Shown here: positions 1 to 6,001 of the stretch, one piece after another
Numbering within the stretch: the stretch's first letter is position 1
How the letters are laid out: each line of letters begins with the position of its first letter
NCBI GenBank assembly: GCA_013619035.1
Contig: JABXKX010000022.1
Span: 1-6,038 of the forward strand
Length of the DNA stretch: 6,038 bases
Direction: 5' to 3'
Origin: Peptostreptococcaceae bacterium
Lineage (GTDB): Bacteria > Bacillota_A > Clostridia > Peptostreptococcales > Acidaminobacteraceae
Program-made: the position numbers and the translations under genes
Notes under the pieces: generated by a model
Database searches by the model: none
What the model was told of the DNA's origin: nothing
Seen by the model: only the letters and a program-made list of their open reading frames with translations

Positions 1-89
1 TGTCTGTATTATACACAAATATGAAACAAATAATCATAAAAAGCAATAAAATTGTTTGAATCACGTAATTTAATAGAAACTGTTCACTC

Positions 90-120
90 AAAAAAAGATA
101 AGTCATTCTTTCGAATGACT
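90..120 (-). terminator. Rho-independent terminator of the cadC-cadA operon
   Basis: A perfect 8-bp stem (AGTCATTC / GAATGACT on either strand) with a 4-nt loop occupies 101-120. Read on the minus strand it is followed by TATCTTTTTTT (100-90). It begins 6 nt after the ATPase stop codon, so it most likely ends the metal-resistance transcript. The remaining bases 1-89 are AT-rich and show no gene. Confidence 0.85.
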
Positions 121-126
121 CACATT

Positions 127-2238
127 TTATTTGCTATATATTGCTCTTCCCGAATTAAGAATTGCTAAGAATGCGACACCTACATCTCCGAAAATGGCCA
201 TCCATAATGATGCAAATCCTAATGCACCTAAAATCATAATGATAATTTTGATACCAAGTGCTAGAATAATATTCTGCCAGATGATATGACTTGTGTATCT
301 AGAAACTTTAATACCATCTGCAACGGCTGTTATTTCATCGGTCATCAAAACAATATCAGACGACTCTATCGCTACATCCGATCCTAGATTTCCCATTGCA
401 ATACCGACATCTGCTCGAGTTAATACAGGAGCATCATTGATACCATCACCAACAAATACAACTTTATCATCATCACTTAATAATGATTCAAGAACATCTA
501 ATTTATCGCCTGGTAATAATTCTGAGTGAATTTCATCAATACCAAGTTTTTGACCTATCGTATCTGCTATGTGTTTTCTATCACCCGTTAACATCACAAA
601 TCTCTCTACACCTAAATCTTTTAACTGCTTTAGTCCTTCAATTGTATGTTCTTTTATTTCGTCATTTATATGAATGATCCCAACCAATTGAGAGTTAATA
701 CTTAAGTAAAGTGTTGTACCTACAGTATTGTTTTCAGGGACAACAATGTTATGATCTGTCATTAAAGAGTCATTACCAATCATGACTTTCTTTTGTTTAT
801 AAACTGCTTTGATACCTTTACCAGCAACTTCTTCTACATCCGAAACCACCTCTAAAATGGAGTGACCATATGCTTTTACAATCGCTTTGGCAATTGGATG
901 ATTTGAATAGTGTTCTATATGTGCACTTATTTTTAAGATTTCTTCTTCAGTATATTCACCTAATACTTCGATGTCATTTACAGTAAAGTTACCTTTTGTT
1001 AGAGTACCAGTCTTATCAAACACAATGGTTTTAGCCGATTTTAAAACTTCAAGATATTGTCCGCCTTTTACAAGGATACCTTTTTTTGCCGCACCACCAA
1101 TACCACCAAAGTAACCTAATGGCACTGAGATAACCAATGCACATGGACATGATACAACTAAGAATATTGCACCTCTGTAAATCCATGTATCAAATGATTG
1201 CCCGAAGATTAATGGTGGTATAATAGCCAACAAAACCGCGCCAACTACAACGAGTGGTGTATAAACTTTTGCAAACTTGGTAATAAACTTTTCCGTTACT
1301 GCTTTATTTTCATTGGCCTTTTGTACCATACTTAAAATTTTTGAAACTGCAGAATCTGCAAATAATTTGATTACTTTAATTTCTATAACAGCGTTCATAT
1401 TGATGGTTCCAGAATAAACTTCTGAATCAATTCCCGCTACCACAGGTAAAGATTCTCCTGTTAACATCGCTGAGTCTATTAACGTGTCACCAGAAATGAC
1501 GATACCATCTAAAGGAATTCTTTCACCTGGCTTAACAACAATGATATCCCCAATCGAAACTTGAGAAGGATCCACTTTTTTGATACCATCTTTTGTTTTA
1601 ATATTTGCAAAATCTGGTCTTAAGTCTAATAATTTTGATATGGAACGTTTTGATCTATTAATCGCATACTCTTCCGTTAATTGACCCACAGCGTAGAATA
1701 ACATAACGGCTACACCTTCAGCGTACTCACCAATACCAAATGCAACAATTGAAGCGATGGCCATCAAGAAGTTTTCGTCTAACATTCTGCCTTTGAAAAC
1801 ACTTTTAAATGCAGATTTAATAACACGTCTTGAAACCAATAAATATGCTACTATATAAATTCCTAAATCGATAATCTGATCAAATTTTGTAAAAATAGCT
1901 GTAAAGAATAACACAAATGCAATAAAGAGCTGTGCATTCTTTAGAACAAACTTTAAAAACTTGGTTTTTGGTGTTGCATCAAATACTGTTTCTACACCAT
2001 GACAATGATCCTGAGAAGGTTCTTCTGACCCAGAAGAACAAGAATCACCACCTCAGCCACAGCCTATATCATCAAGAAGTGATACAACTGGTGTTGTTAC
2101 CTCTTCATCTTCACAACCACATCCTATATCATCTAATACCGATAGTGTTGGTTGAACTACTTTATCTTCCTCACAGCCACATCCACAGCCTATATCATCA
2201 AGCACATTAAGTACTTTAAACTCTTTTTTCTCTACCAT
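127..2238 (-). CDS. cadA: Zn/Cd/Pb-type P1B ATPase with an in-frame UGA, candidate selenoprotein
   Basis: Predicted membrane pump exporting soft divalent metals (Zn, Cd, Pb) at the expense of ATP. The frame runs 703 codons from ATG 2238 to TAA 127, with one TGA at codon 62 (2053-2055). With residue numbers for the whole frame, the P-type signatures are TGES 260-263, CPC 364-366 in the metal-binding helix, DKTGT with the phosphorylated D408, the HP motif 447-448, TGD 551-553, GDGIND 597-602, and D685 in the last helix (FGDVG), a position typical of Zn/Cd/Pb pumps. The N-terminus (1-108) lacks an HMA (GMTCxxC) domain. It has three LDDIGC repeats, C67 and an HCH cluster at 78-80. The TGA replaces the second Cys of repeat three. 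The start has a GAGGAG site (2245-2250) inside the end of cadC. Restarting at GTG 1914 would cut into helix 1 and lacks a ribosome site. Length fits CadA proteins. I read the TGA as selenocysteine; a nonsense mutation or sequencing error cannot be excluded. Confidence 0.8.
2019..2055 (-). promoter_or_regulatory. Candidate SECIS hairpin with its UGA codon
   Basis: On the minus strand the UGA (2055-2053) is followed by 13 nt and then a perfect 9-bp stem: GUUCUUCUG (2039-2031), loop GGU (2030-2028), CAGAAGAAC (2027-2019). The loop starts 22 nt after the UGA. Bacterial SECIS elements lie inside the coding region just after the UGA and present G and U in a small apical loop to SelB; in E. coli fdhF the loop region reads AGGUCU. 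Opening the last pair here gives GGGUC, which is similar. No bulged U as in fdhF is seen in the stem, so the match is suggestive and not proof. The hairpin lies mid-gene and has no T-tract, so it is not a terminator. Confidence 0.6.
2050..2205 (-). repeat. Three coding repeats of an LDDIGCGC metal-binding motif
   Basis: The ATPase N-terminus repeats VLDDIGCGCG (residues 12-21, 2176-2205), VLDDIGCGCE (34-43, 2110-2139) and LLDDIGCG-UGA-G (54-63, 2050-2079), spaced 22 and 20 codons apart. The DNA core cctatatcatc (plus strand) recurs at 2063, 2123 and 2189. Linkers are acidic and proline-containing. The Cys-Gly-Cys units suggest soft-metal binding, taking the place of the HMA domain; this is inference. 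The second Cys codon of copy three is TGA. Confidence 0.85.
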
Positions 2239-2240
2239 GG

Positions 2241-2591
2241 TTATCTCCTCTCAAAGACATGATCTAATCCCATTTCAAATATTTTTTGAATATGGTGATC
2301 ATCTAGTGTATAAAATACTTGTTTGCCTACTTTTTTTGCTTTTACAATACGTTGTGTTTTTAAGATTCGAAGTTGGTGTGAAATAGACGATTGACTCATT
2401 TCTAAAATATCAACAATACCACTAACACACATTTCACCTTCAAAGAGCACACAAATAATCTTTATACGAGTGCTATCTCCAAATATTTTAAAAAACTCAG
2501 ATAAATCTGACAGAGTCTCTTCATCTGGCATGTGTTTTCTTATTAAATTAACTTGTTCATCTTCACAATGTGTACAACATTTTTCATTCAT
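2241..2591 (-). CDS. cadC: ArsR/SmtB-family metal-sensing repressor, CadC-like
   Basis: A 116-residue winged-helix repressor of the ArsR/SmtB family, expected to bind the operator upstream of its own gene and release it when Zn, Cd or Pb binds. The recognition helix region is SQSSISHQLRILK (66-78) and the wing is KKVGKQVFYTL (86-96). The alpha-5 zinc site looks complete: D98, H100, H111 and E114 have the same spacing as the SmtB site. The alpha-3N site is partial. N-terminal C5, C6 and C9 and helix C55 are present, but the CadC-type ELCVCD box reads EMCVSG, with Ser57 in place of the second Cys. The start at 2591 has AAGGAG at 2597-2602. The stop is 2 nt before the ATPase start, and the ATPase ribosome site lies in the last codons of this gene, so the two are probably translationally coupled. 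The family call is very sure; the exact metal is not. Confidence 0.95.
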   Translation of the reverse strand: MNEKCCTHCEDEQVNLIRKHMPDEETLSDLSEFFKIFGDSTRIKIICVLFEGEMCVSGIVDILEMSQSSISHQLRILKTQRIVKAKKVGKQVFYTLDDHHIQKIFEMGLDHVFERR

Positions 2592-2609
2592 AATTACTCC
2601 TTAATATTT

Positions 2610-2633
2610 ACATATGAACACATATTCATATGT
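2610..2633 (-). promoter_or_regulatory. Operator of the metal-sensing repressor
   Basis: Perfect inverted repeat ACATATGAA (2610-2618), 6-nt spacer, TTCATATGT (2625-2633). The ATATGAA...TTCATAT core resembles operators of SmtB/CadC-type repressors. It lies at or just downstream of the predicted transcription start and before the cadC ribosome site, which fits direct autorepression. Confidence 0.8.
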
Positions 2634-2641
2634 TCACTTAT

Positions 2642-2669
2642 ATAATACCACACTCATAATAGATGTCAA
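2642..2669 (-). promoter_or_regulatory. Sigma-A promoter of the cadC-cadA operon
   Basis: The minus strand has a consensus -35 TTGACA (2669-2664), a 16-nt spacer, and -10 TATTAT (2647-2642). Transcription would start near 2635, at the edge of the inverted-repeat operator, so a bound repressor would block initiation or early elongation. Confidence 0.75.
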
Positions 2670-2681
2670 TATTAAAAAGGC

Positions 2682-2723
2682 AAAAAAAAAAACAATCATT
2701 CCACTTTTTGAAATGATTGTTTT
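2682..2723 (-). terminator. Rho-independent terminator after the HExxH protein gene
   Basis: A 12-bp stem pairs 2689-2700 with 2712-2723 around an 11-nt loop. On the minus strand it runs into a run of 11 T (2692-2682). It begins inside the stop codon at 2722-2724. It separates the metalloprotease-like gene from the cadC promoter. Confidence 0.88.
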
Positions 2724-3237
2724 ATAATCTTTCATCTATCTTAACACCTTTTAAAAGTTCGTCCGAAACATCGTATTCACTCTTCCCAGTTGTAACCGTT
2801 TTTGTTTCACCACCAGCGACGTACGAAACACCACATTCTGGACATATGGATGCATATAATGAAACGCTCTGAGATACCACTTCTCTGTCTTCTGCATTAG
2901 CAGAGGCTTGTTCGTTAGAGACATGTTCCATCTCATGTGACATTACCACACTTGCAGAGACTTGTGGATCTATTTTTCCAGGACTTTTAAATGAAACACC
3001 TGGATCATCAGATCCATCTACATATGTACGATTGGCACATGTTTCACATTCTATTATACCCAAACGCTTTAATTGTTTTTCACTATAAATAGATTGCAAA
3101 CTTTCCATATTGGCATTTGGGCCCAATTCAGTTTTTTTGACTGGAGAATTATCACCGCGTTTAATAGGCTGTACGTTTCCTACAGCTCCAGTATTGGGCA
3201 TATTGATTTGATAAGGTGAAATAGTATCTATTTTCAT
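2722..3237 (-). CDS. Putative small zinc metalloprotease-like protein (SprA-related)
   Basis: A 171-residue protein without a signal peptide or membrane helix, so probably cytoplasmic. Central HEMEH (101-105) matches the HExxH zinc-protease signature. It is flanked by two CxxC pairs, C64/C67 (CETC) and C132/C135 (CPEC), which could form one structural zinc site. Between them are TYVDGSDDPGVSFKSP and SNEQASANAEDREVVSQSV, segments I associate from memory with uncharacterised Clostridia/Bacillota proteins annotated as SprA-related or putative metalloprotease; the substrate is unknown. The first 45 residues look disordered (Pro, Asn, Gly rich). The start at 3237 is preceded by GGAAG (about 9 nt), a moderate ribosome site. 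It follows the CPBP gene by 41 nt with no terminator between them, so co-transcription is likely. The fold assignment is reasonable; the activity is a guess. Confidence 0.75.
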   Translation of the reverse strand: MKIDTISPYQINMPNTGAVGNVQPIKRGDNSPVKKTELGPNANMESLQSIYSEKQLKRLGIIECETCANRTYVDGSDDPGVSFKSPGKIDPQVSASVVMSHEMEHVSNEQASANAEDREVVSQSVSLYASICPECGVSYVAGGETKTVTTGKSEYDVSDELLKGVKIDERL

Positions 3238-3278
3238 ATCATCACTTCCAATTTAATGTATACCCAAATTTCACAACT

Positions 3279-3914
3279 TTAAGCAATTCCAAGGACTCTT
3301 ATCCCAATTAGAACAATAGCTAAGTCAGCTGAGACATGTATCATATAAGATGCTAAAAAACTATTTGTTTTCTTAACAAAGTAGCAAAATATCAATCCGC
3401 CTACAAATAATCCAAACATAATCAATAAAAAAATAGGCAAACTAAACCACGTTTTAAAAATCGCCATATGATATACTGCAAACAATCCTGCTGAAATGAG
3501 ATAAGCTAATAACCTGTTTTCTTTTAGTAAATTCATAAAAATAAAGCCTCTGAAGAAGATCTCTTCTATTAATGCATTGATAAAAATTGTATAAATACTT
3601 GCCCACATAAATTGTGAAGTTGAAATCTGCATTCTAGTTTTGAAATCGTTTTGAATCGTATCAAAATTAATGAATGAATTGAGAATAAGAAATGCAACCA
3701 TAATCACTAAAAATACAAAAATGGATAATAGAATCACAGGTTTGAATTCTTTTCGATTCATTTCAAAAGACATCTTCTTAATTGTATACAGTGGGTACAC
3801 TGTAAATAATGGAAGCTTGATAAGTGTTTTCATTAAGTAAGGTAATTCTAGAACTTGTTCTACAGCATATAGTATAAACAAACAACATAAACTGTATAGT
3901 AATATTTTCTTCAT
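3279..3914 (-). CDS. CPBP-family intramembrane protease-like protein (Abi/CAAX)
   Basis: A 211-residue, very hydrophobic protein with about six membrane segments and the three CPBP (Rce1-like, Abi) motifs: EExxxR at E117, E118 and R122 (EEIFFRG), FxxxH at F145 and H149 (FAVYH), and HxxxD at H193 and D197. These residues form the glutamate/histidine catalytic centre in the Rce1 family, so the site looks intact. Bacterial members serve in peptide maturation, bacteriocin immunity or unknown roles; no bacteriocin gene is seen nearby, so its role here is open. The ATG at 3914 has GAGGAG 6 nt upstream. A possible -10 (TATATT, 3935-3930) lies in front, but without a convincing -35. It is the first gene of a likely two-gene unit with the HExxH protein, which pairs two putative proteases. 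Confidence 0.88.
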   Translation of the reverse strand: MKKILLYSLCCLFILYAVEQVLELPYLMKTLIKLPLFTVYPLYTIKKMSFEMNRKEFKPVILLSIFVFLVIMVAFLILNSFINFDTIQNDFKTRMQISTSQFMWASIYTIFINALIEEIFFRGFIFMNLLKENRLLAYLISAGLFAVYHMAIFKTWFSLPIFLLIMFGLFVGGLIFCYFVKKTNSFLASYMIHVSADLAIVLIGIRVLGIA

Positions 3915-3967
3915 ATCTTTCTCCTCTTAAATATAGTGTAACAAATATTTCTTAAGAAAAAATGAAG

Positions 3968-4001
3968 AAAAAAAGAAAAAAATCTCTGCTAAGCAGAGAT
4001 T
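3968..4001 (-). terminator. Terminator overlapping the end of the dUTPase-like gene
   Basis: A perfect 9-bp stem AATCTCTGC (3981-3989) / GCAGAGATT (3993-4001) has a TTA loop on the minus strand, followed by T-rich sequence (TTTTTTCTTTTTTT). The upstream arm and the loop contain the last codons and the TAG stop (3989-3991), so the 3' end of the gene doubles as the terminator. Confidence 0.85.
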
Positions 4002-4495
4002 GATGTATCTTTAAAATATGCGTATGCTTCATCATATGAAATCTGAAGCGCTCTTGCTAATTGTATATATTTAGCAAATACAAATATGTATTCATTTAAA
4101 CCATCAACAAATTGGTCATTTCCTAACAGCTTCTTTAATTGACTCAGTCCATCATATAGTTCACTAAACAAGATTATTAGATCTTCTGACTCTCTAATGT
4201 TTTCAAATGCATAATCATCTATGATATTCAAATCATATTTATTACCTATAGATAATAAATATCTCATTCCCTCTAAATATCTAAACAGTATTTTGTTTCT
4301 GGGAATCTCATTGATGTCCTTTTTATATTTATAACATTTCGTTAGATTTGCTAATTCACCTAGTTTGACTTGAATAGCTAAGAATCTTACATTCATAACA
4401 TTATGATCACCTAATGCATTTTCTTCGACGCCAGATAGAATGCTCATTTGTTCTTCCATAGTTGCTTGAATTTTAAATAGTTCGTTTATTTTCAT
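3989..4495 (-). CDS. dUTPase_2-like all-alpha protein with degenerate active site
   Basis: A 168-residue alpha-helical protein resembling dimeric dUTPases of the dUTPase_2 / MazG-like superfamily, which hydrolyse dUTP to dUMP and PPi. The core FLAIQVKLGELANLTKCYKY (38-57) corresponds to the family's ALxVELGELANExRxFKYW, and LFRYLEGMRYLLSIG (70-84) to LLEEYVDGLHFxLSLG. The C-terminal LARALQISYDEAYAYF (146-161) matches the family's closing helix. Metal ligands follow ExxE then ExxD; here they read K44xxE47 and R72xxE75, and L51 stands where the family often has Glu. So three of the four expected acidic ligands are altered and catalysis is doubtful. It may be a pseudoenzyme or bind another nucleotide. 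The start at 4495 has GGAGG 7 nt upstream and a strong own promoter. Family call from memory, moderately sure. Confidence 0.7.
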   Translation of the reverse strand: MKINELFKIQATMEEQMSILSGVEENALGDHNVMNVRFLAIQVKLGELANLTKCYKYKKDINEIPRNKILFRYLEGMRYLLSIGNKYDLNIIDDYAFENIRESEDLIILFSELYDGLSQLKKLLGNDQFVDGLNEYIFVFAKYIQLARALQISYDEAYAYFKDTSISA

Positions 4496-4518
4496 ATATT
4501 ACCTCCGTTATGTATACA

Positions 4519-4546
4519 ATTATACGGAATTAACAATTGAAGTCAA
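4519..4546 (-). promoter_or_regulatory. Sigma-A promoter of the dUTPase-like gene
   Basis: The minus strand has TTGACT (4546-4541), a 16-nt spacer, and a consensus TATAAT (4524-4519). The start would be near 4512, leaving a short leader with GGAGG before the ATG at 4495. A small palindrome (GTATA / TATAC, 4512-4525) overlaps the -10 and might be an operator, but could be chance in AT-rich DNA. Confidence 0.75.
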
Positions 4547-4587
4547 CACTTTTTTAGTAATTAGTGTTAGTACCTAGTAACAAACAT

Positions 4588-4610
4588 AAAAAAAGAAGAC
4601 TCCCGTCCTC
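4588..4610 (-). terminator. Rho-independent terminator of the diguanylate cyclase gene
   Basis: On the minus strand GAGGAC (4610-4605), loop GGGA, GTCTTC (4600-4595) form a GC-richer stem with one G-U pair, followed by TTTTTTT (4594-4588). It lies about 50 nt after the stop at 4662. The spacer 4611-4661 shows no gene. Confidence 0.85.
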
Positions 4611-4661
4611 TAATTTCCAACAATTGTACTAAAAACTATGCAGTTTATAGTTATCACAATC

Positions 4662-5975
4662 TTACTTGTTAGTAGTATTTGTATCACTTATATTGTTAAA
4701 TGATCTTTTCATTTTATACATTTTTTCATCAGAGATTAAATAAAGTTCATCACTGGTTTTCGCTTCATCTGGGTATTCAGTGATACCATAACTGAAATTA
4801 ATGAAATAATGAATATTATGAGTCAATACATAGTGTTCCAGTTCTTTCATAATTCTCAAAAATATTTTAGATGCTTCTACTTTGCTTAAATCTGTTAAAA
4901 TAAGAGCAAACTCATCTCCACCTAATCTTGCAAAGTAATCTGAATTTCTAATATTTTTACTGACTGTATCACAGAATATTTTTAATAGATGGTCCCCCTC
5001 GGTATGTCCAAATATATCATTTACTTTCTTAAGGTTATTGATATCAATAATGGTGTAGATAAATTTGTTTTCTTTTTTGATAAGAGACTCTAACACATCA
5101 TCAAAGTACTTTCGATTGTATACATTTGTGAGATGATCATACCGTGATAAGTATAATATTTCATCAAGCAAATTTCTATTACGTATGGCAACCTCTAATT
5201 GAGAGGCGAATAAATCCATTATAAATAAATCCTCATTTGTAAAAGCGTCTTTTTCATGGGAGTCCATATTAATCACACCAATGAAATTGTCGTCTACACG
5301 AATAGGTGCCGATAATGTAGTTTGGAAAACCTTAGGGTGTATCTCATAGAATGAAATAAACTCCGTTTCCGTCATACCAGCTTTATTAAAGCTCACAACA
5401 TCTTCAACAATAACCGAACGATCAAGCGCACCTTCGGTTAAAACATATAAGAAATCATTCTCTTTTTTTATTTTAAGTTCTTTAAAAGATTCATCAAATC
5501 CGATTAAGGAAATAACACTTAATTCATCATTTGCATTGAGTAGCATAATGCTTCCTTTTGATGATTTTCCAACAGCTTCTAATGCTTTTAGCAGTATAAA
5601 ATCATAAACGGATTGTTGATCATTGGTCTTTAAAAACAGGTTATTAATTTCAATGGCTAAACGTAAGGATTGATTCATTTTATAGTATAATTCACTCGTA
5701 TGTTCTGATTGTTCAAAGACATCTTCCATCTTTCCGACCATATCTGAAAGCTTTATGCGTTTTTTCTCATAACCAAAACGACTCAATAGAAGATTAAATT
5801 TTTTAGAAATAGTATCATATTGCCAAAACGAAAACAAAATCACAGCAAAAATAACACCTACAACTTGATAGACAAGTGAAGCATCTGGCCAAATTAGAGT
5901 GGGCAATACAATTATTGAAGTATATAATATAATTCTCAGGATGGCTCTTATTAAAAATGTTTTTTCAAAATTCAT
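4662..5975 (-). CDS. Membrane-anchored GAF-GGDEF diguanylate cyclase
   Basis: A 437-residue signalling enzyme expected to make cyclic di-GMP from two GTP. Two hydrophobic segments (about 7-28 and 33-52) anchor it in the membrane with almost no outside loop. A helical linker follows (55-110). A GAF-type sensor domain spans about 115-265 (IMLLNANDELSV, APIRVDDNFIGVINMDS, then the closing helix FIMDLFASQLEVAIRNR). The GGDEF domain (about 275-425) starts at YDHLTNVYNRKYF. It has metal ligand D311 (IIDINNLKKVND), FGHTEGD (322-328) and an exact GGDEF at 352-356, so it should be active. An RxxD inhibitory site (R343, D346) sits five residues before GGDEF, pointing to product feedback. The start at 5975 has AGGGAG 5-7 nt upstream. 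The GAF ligand is unknown. It is monocistronic, with its own promoter and terminator. Confidence 0.93.
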   Translation of the reverse strand: MNFEKTFLIRAILRIILYTSIIVLPTLIWPDASLVYQVVGVIFAVILFSFWQYDTISKKFNLLLSRFGYEKKRIKLSDMVGKMEDVFEQSEHTSELYYKMNQSLRLAIEINNLFLKTNDQQSVYDFILLKALEAVGKSSKGSIMLLNANDELSVISLIGFDESFKELKIKKENDFLYVLTEGALDRSVIVEDVVSFNKAGMTETEFISFYEIHPKVFQTTLSAPIRVDDNFIGVINMDSHEKDAFTNEDLFIMDLFASQLEVAIRNRNLLDEILYLSRYDHLTNVYNRKYFDDVLESLIKKENKFIYTIIDINNLKKVNDIFGHTEGDHLLKIFCDTVSKNIRNSDYFARLGGDEFALILTDLSKVEASKIFLRIMKELEHYVLTHNIHYFINFSYGITEYPDEAKTSDELYLISDEKMYKMKRSFNNISDTNTTNK

Positions 5976-5992
5976 ATAATCTCCCTGTTTAT

Positions 5993-6001
5993 ATTATAAC
6001 A
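5993..6001 (-). promoter_or_regulatory. Possible extended -10 promoter of the diguanylate cyclase gene
   Basis: TGTTATAAT on the minus strand is an extended -10 element (TGnTATAAT). No convincing -35 is seen at 16-18 nt upstream, which extended -10 promoters can tolerate. The predicted start near 5986 would lie right at the ribosome site, which is tight, so the true promoter could be further upstream, near or past the window edge. Confidence 0.4.

Noticed and set aside
1..89. Possible gene end or promoter at the left edge
   Set aside because: It is AT-rich with no credible ORF, ribosome site or paired -35/-10; too short to judge.
293..677. Two overlapping plus-strand ORFs
   Set aside because: They are antisense to the conserved ATPase catalytic domain, low in complexity and without recognisable motifs.
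127..1914. ATPase starting at GTG 1914 as a separate 595-residue gene
   Set aside because: It would begin inside the first membrane helix, with no ribosome site upstream, while the same frame continues upstream without further stops to a well-placed ATG at 2238 except for the TGA.
2053..2055. UGA read as tryptophan by an alternative genetic code
   Set aside because: All genes here use TGG for Trp (for example in DTWIYR, IIWQNI and SLWMAI of the ATPase) and none has another internal TGA. The aligned position is also Cys, not Trp.
1932..2210. Plus-strand ORF of 92 codons
   Set aside because: It is antisense to the ATPase N-terminus, with a His/Leu-rich composition produced by the repeats in the other strand, and it has no supporting ribosome site or family.
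2053..2238. Stand-alone peptide such as a RiPP precursor or metallothionein with Cys repeats
   Set aside because: The frame continues directly into the ATPase, the third repeat is cut in mid-motif, and no peptide-modifying enzyme is nearby. A short product by termination at the UGA is kept only as a speculative finding.
2751..2936. Second minus-strand frame inside the HExxH gene
   Set aside because: It is an out-of-frame shadow of the HExxH gene, which has the conserved motifs and a ribosome site.
4512..4525. Small palindrome over the -10 of the dUTPase-like gene as an operator
   Set aside because: The arms are only 5 bp of AT-rich sequence and include the TATAAT itself; chance is a sufficient explanation.
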